In this document: piece by piece, positions 61,543 through 64,000 of the stretch
Layout of the letters: the number at the start of each line of letters is the position of its first letter
Numbering within the stretch: position 1 is the stretch's first letter
Assembly (NCBI RefSeq): GCF_000409775.1
Contig: NZ_KE332397.1
Span: forward strand, 1-64,000
Direction of reading: 5' to 3'
DNA length: 64,000 bases
DNA from: Litchfieldella anticariensis FP35 = DSM 16096
GTDB lineage: Bacteria; Pseudomonadota; Gammaproteobacteria; Pseudomonadales; Halomonadaceae
Notes under the pieces: generated by a model
The model's input: only the letters and a program-made list of their open reading frames with translations
What the model was told of the DNA's origin: nothing
The model's database searches: none
Position numbers and translations under genes: made by a program

Positions 61543-61571
61543 TGGCAAGAGGGCGGGTGCCATGATAGAAT
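61543..61571 (+). promoter_or_regulatory. Promoter of rpsT
   Basis: An extended -10 (TGATAGAAT, TAGAAT at 61566-61571) has a poor -35 TGGCAA 17 bp upstream. The discriminator GCGCCATCC matches those of rpsL and rpsJ. The leader to rpsT is about 130 nt. Confidence 0.65.
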
Positions 61572-61706
61572 GCGCCATCCTCTCAGACATGGCCCGGTGG
61601 TTGAGTTCAGCCAAAGTGGGGCAAGCCGGCTGGAAAATCTCTTATTTTTCAGTCAGGTCAAATAGTTACCGAATAGACGGTTTAGAATTTCTCCAAGGAG
61701 ACAGTA

Positions 61707-61973
61707 GTGGCTAACAGCAAGCAAGCCCGCAAGCGTGCCCGTCAGGCGGAAGGCCGCCGTGTACTGAAGGCGAGTCAGCGCAGCATGGTTCGTACCTATA
61801 TCAAGCGCGTCATCAAAGCCATCAATGGCGGTGACCACGCGCAGGCCATGGCTGAATTCAAGGCGGCGCAGCCGGTGATCGACCGTATCGCCGACAAGGA
61901 CGTGCTGTCCAAGAAGAAGGCAGCGCGTCTGAAGAGTCGTCTGAACAAGCGAATTAAGGCGCTGGCTGCGTAA
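61707..61973 (+). CDS. rpsT: 30S ribosomal protein S20
   Basis: Primary 16S rRNA binder; in E. coli it limits its own translation through a weak UUG start. The 88-aa protein here begins at GTG (VANSKQARKRARQAEGRR) with a strong CCAAGGAG 6 nt upstream. A terminator follows 71 nt after the stop. Confidence 0.97.
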   Translation: MANSKQARKRARQAEGRRVLKASQRSMVRTYIKRVIKAINGGDHAQAMAEFKAAQPVIDRIADKDVLSKKKAARLKSRLNKRIKALAA

Positions 61974-62044
61974 GCCGGACGCTTCAGGGACATTCTGGAA
62001 TCCGTTGCGCCTTTAACAAGCGCTAGGTTTCCAGGGGATCCTGT

Positions 62045-62072
62045 AAAAAAACCGGCTTCGGCCGGTTTTTTT
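62045..62072. terminator. Terminator after rpsT
   Basis: The stem ACCGGC/GCCGGT with a TTCG tetraloop (62051-62066) is flanked by six As and seven Ts, so it could act on both strands. Confidence 0.95.
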
Positions 62073-62126
62073 GTATTGCAGCACTTGTACTTCGGCCTCA
62101 AGGCAAACAAAGGCACGACGAGCAGC

Positions 62127-63737
62127 GTGAGCAACGACGACCGACAGACAACCTCGACGACCGACAGCACGGGTACGGTGGCAGCCGCTCAGCCGCCGGC
62201 ACGTGCCGGACTGATGCGTTCAGGCATGATCGTCAGTGCCATGACCATGCTTTCACGGGTCATGGGGTTGGTACGGGATGTAGTGATTGCCACTTTGCTT
62301 GGTGCCGGTAGTGGGGCAGACGCTTTCTTCGTGGCGTTCAAGATTCCCAACTTCATGCGCCGGCTGTTTGCCGAGGGAGCGTTCAACCAGGCTTTCGTGC
62401 CAGTGCTTTCGGAGTATGCCACCCAACGCTCGAGGGATGAGGTGCGTGAATTGCTGGATGCGGTGGCTGGTAGTCTGGCGATGGTGCTGGCATTGCTTAC
62501 GGCTGTTGCCATGCTGGCGGCCCCCTGGTTGGTGTGGTTGTTTGCTCCGGGCTTCGGCCGTGATCCCGAGAAGCTTGCCATGACCGCCGATATGCTGCGG
62601 TTGACCTTTCCTTACTTGCTGTTGATTTCACTGACGGCGTTTTCCGGCAGCGTGCTCAATACCTGGAACCGCTTTGCGGTGCCGGCCTTCACGCCGGTCT
62701 TGCTGAACCTGGCGCTGATCGGCGCGGCTCTGCTGTTGGCACCGCTGGTAAGTGAGCCGGCCTTGGCGCTGGCCTGGGGCGTGCTGATTGCCGGGGTCGC
62801 GCAATTGGCCTTTCAGGTACCGTTCTTGGCGCGCCTAGGCCTGTTACCTCGCCCATGGCCAGCTTTTGCTCACGAGGGAGTGCGACGTATCCTCAGGCTC
62901 ATGACGCCGGCGCTGTTCGGCGTTTCGGTGTCGCAGGTCAACCTGCTGCTGGATACCGTGCTGGCATCGTTGCTGGCAGCGGGCAGCGTCTCCTGGCTGT
63001 ATTACTCGGATCGCCTGGTGGAGCTGCCGCTCGGGGTGTTCGGGATCGCTATCGGTACCGTGATCCTGCCGGCTCTCTCCAAGCGCCACGCCGAGCAGTC
63101 CAGCGAACACTTCGCCGCCATGCTCGATTGGGCGCTACGCGGCGTATTGCTACTGGGCATGCCAGCAGCCCTGGCGCTGGCAGTGCTGGCCGAGCCGCTG
63201 TTGATCACATTGTTCCATTACGGTGCCATGACCGACCGCGACATCGCGATGGCGGCCATGAGCTTGCGTGCTTATGCGCTGGGGCTCGTTGCTTTCATGC
63301 TGATCAAGGTGTTGGCCCCCGGTTTCTTCGCTCGTCAGGACACCAAGACCCCGGTCAAGGTTGGCATCATCGCCATGGTGGCCAACATGGTGTTGAACCT
63401 GATCTTGATCTGGCCTCTGGCCCACGCTGGCCTGGCGCTCGCTACGTCGCTCTCCGCGTTTCTCAACGCCGGCCTGCTGGGCCATCTGCTACGCCGGCAA
63501 GGTGTGCTCCGTTTCCAGCCCGGTTGGGGGCGTTTCGCTTGTCAGCTAGGCGGTGGTTGTCTGGTGCTAGGGGTGGGGCTTGCTTGGCTGGCACCGGGTT
63601 GGCAGCAGTGGTTGGGCTGGGAGTTGGAGACTCGGGTGCTTCATCTATCCGGTTTGGTGGTAGGCGGTGTGGCGGTATATTTTGCGTGGTTGGCGCTGGT
63701 GGGGATTCGCCTGCGGCACTTTCGTTTGCAAGGATAG
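62127..63737 (+). CDS. murJ: Lipid II flippase MurJ (MviN family)
   Basis: Moves lipid-linked peptidoglycan precursor across the inner membrane; essential. The 536-aa protein has about 14 hydrophobic helices and the conserved DAFFVAFKIPNFMRRLFAEG and NQAFVPVLSEY. The start is uncertain: the GTG chosen gives about 29 polar residues before MRSGMIVSAMTMLSRVMGLV. That ATG (62214) is the shorter alternative and a TTG inside the terminator is rejected. The rpsT-murJ-ribF order is typical of gammaproteobacteria. Confidence 0.94.
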   Translation: MSNDDRQTTSTTDSTGTVAAAQPPARAGLMRSGMIVSAMTMLSRVMGLVRDVVIATLLGAGSGADAFFVAFKIPNFMRRLFAEGAFNQAFVPVLSEYATQRSRDEVRELLDAVAGSLAMVLALLTAVAMLAAPWLVWLFAPGFGRDPEKLAMTADMLRLTFPYLLLISLTAFSGSVLNTWNRFAVPAFTPVLLNLALIGAALLLAPLVSEPALALAWGVLIAGVAQLAFQVPFLARLGLLPRPWPAFAHEGVRRILRLMTPALFGVSVSQVNLLLDTVLASLLAAGSVSWLYYSDRLVELPLGVFGIAIGTVILPALSKRHAEQSSEHFAAMLDWALRGVLLLGMPAALALAVLAEPLLITLFHYGAMTDRDIAMAAMSLRAYALGLVAFMLIKVLAPGFFARQDTKTPVKVGIIAMVANMVLNLILIWPLAHAGLALATSLSAFLNAGLLGHLLRRQGVLRFQPGWGRFACQLGGGCLVLGVGLAWLAPGWQQWLGWELETRVLHLSGLVVGGVAVYFAWLALVGIRLRHFRLQG

Positions 63738-63824
63738 GTGATGACATGGATGGACGTCTGCATGGATAGGCGCCTGTCAGGCTGACCGTTATAATGAAAG
63801 ACTTTGACTGGCCGTGAGCGACGC

Positions 63825-64000
63825 ATGGAATTGATCCGAGGATTGCACAATCTGCGCGAGGAATACCGCGGTTGCGTGGCGACCATCGGCAACTTCGATG
63901 GTGTGCACCGTGGCCACCAAGCGATTCTCGAACAGTGTCGCGAGCGAGCCGCGGCCCTTGGGTTGCCGGTCACCGTGGTGGTTTTCGAGCCGCAGCCTCG
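63825..64000 (+). CDS. ribF: Bifunctional riboflavin kinase/FAD synthetase RibF (5' part)
   Basis: Makes FMN and FAD from riboflavin. Only the first 58 codons are in the window, starting MELIRGLHNLREEYRGCVA. TIGNFDGVHRGHQAILEQ is the adenylyltransferase nucleotide-binding motif. A perfect TATAAT (63790-63795) lies about 30 nt before the ATG, with no clear -35. The gene continues past the window edge. Confidence 0.94.
   Translation, partial: MELIRGLHNLREEYRGCVATIGNFDGVHRGHQAILEQCRERAAALGLPVTVVVFEPQP

Overview
The window looks like a chromosomal segment from a gammaproteobacterium close to Halomonas (Halomonadaceae, Oceanospirillales). This rests on protein similarity recalled from memory, a moderately high GC content with GC-ending codons, and a Pseudomonas/Halomonas-like gene order (birA-coaX-tRNAs-secE-nusG-ribosomal genes, then uvrA-MFS-ssb, fabAB, phr, ispB/rplU/rpmA/obgE/proB, rpsT-murJ-ribF). 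No search could be run, so the genus is an inference.

Region 1 (1-4.3 kb): birA and coaX overlap and are followed by a Tyr-Gly-Thr tRNA cluster under a near-consensus promoter. An IS1182-type insertion sequence (2426-4008) sits inside the Rho-independent terminator of that cluster, and the whole 20-bp terminator hairpin is duplicated on both sides. tRNA-Trp with its own strong promoter follows. The tufB gene that occupies this spot in E. coli and Pseudomonas is absent; the only tuf in the window is at 19.6-20.8 kb.

Region 2 (4.3-34.7 kb): an almost uninterrupted information-processing block. It runs secE-nusG, rplKA, rplJL-rpoBC, rpsL-rpsG-fusA-tuf, S10 operon, spc operon with secY and rpmJ, and alpha operon rpsM-K-D-rpoA-rplQ. 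The genes have classical lengths and tight spacing. Visible controls are an L10 leader before rplJ, an attenuator and a processing hairpin between rplL and rpoB, and strong promoters with GCGC-type discriminators before rpsL and rpsJ. The rpsJ leader is too short for an E. coli-type L4 attenuator.

Region 3 (34.7-54.2 kb): mixed housekeeping. It holds uvrA (minus), a YajR-like MFS transporter, ssb, a degenerate RmlD-like protein and a PlsC-like acyltransferase, the fabA-fabB operon (minus), and a membrane PAS-GGDEF-EAL protein. Next comes a minus-strand set cbiX-like/merR/phr that looks like a photoregulated DNA-repair module whose regulator has lost its B12 ligands. A YfcH-like epimerase, rapA, an Lgt-like/TlpA fusion protein, a small membrane protein and a VOC protein follow. 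A 7-bp tandem repeat and two small related hairpins lie between rplQ and uvrA.

Region 4 (54.2-64 kb): a CBS-pair protein and a PolX-PHP DNA polymerase next to tRNA-Pro may be an acquired patch. After them the core resumes with ispB, rplU-rpmA, obgE, proB, rpsT, murJ and the start of ribF.

Most of the window is conserved core genome. The items most worth a second look are the IS insertion into a terminator palindrome, the cbiX-merR-phr module, the half-Lgt/TlpA fusion, the repeat block beside uvrA and the CBS/PolX patch. I saw no CRISPR array, prophage, defence island, rRNA gene or biosynthetic cluster.
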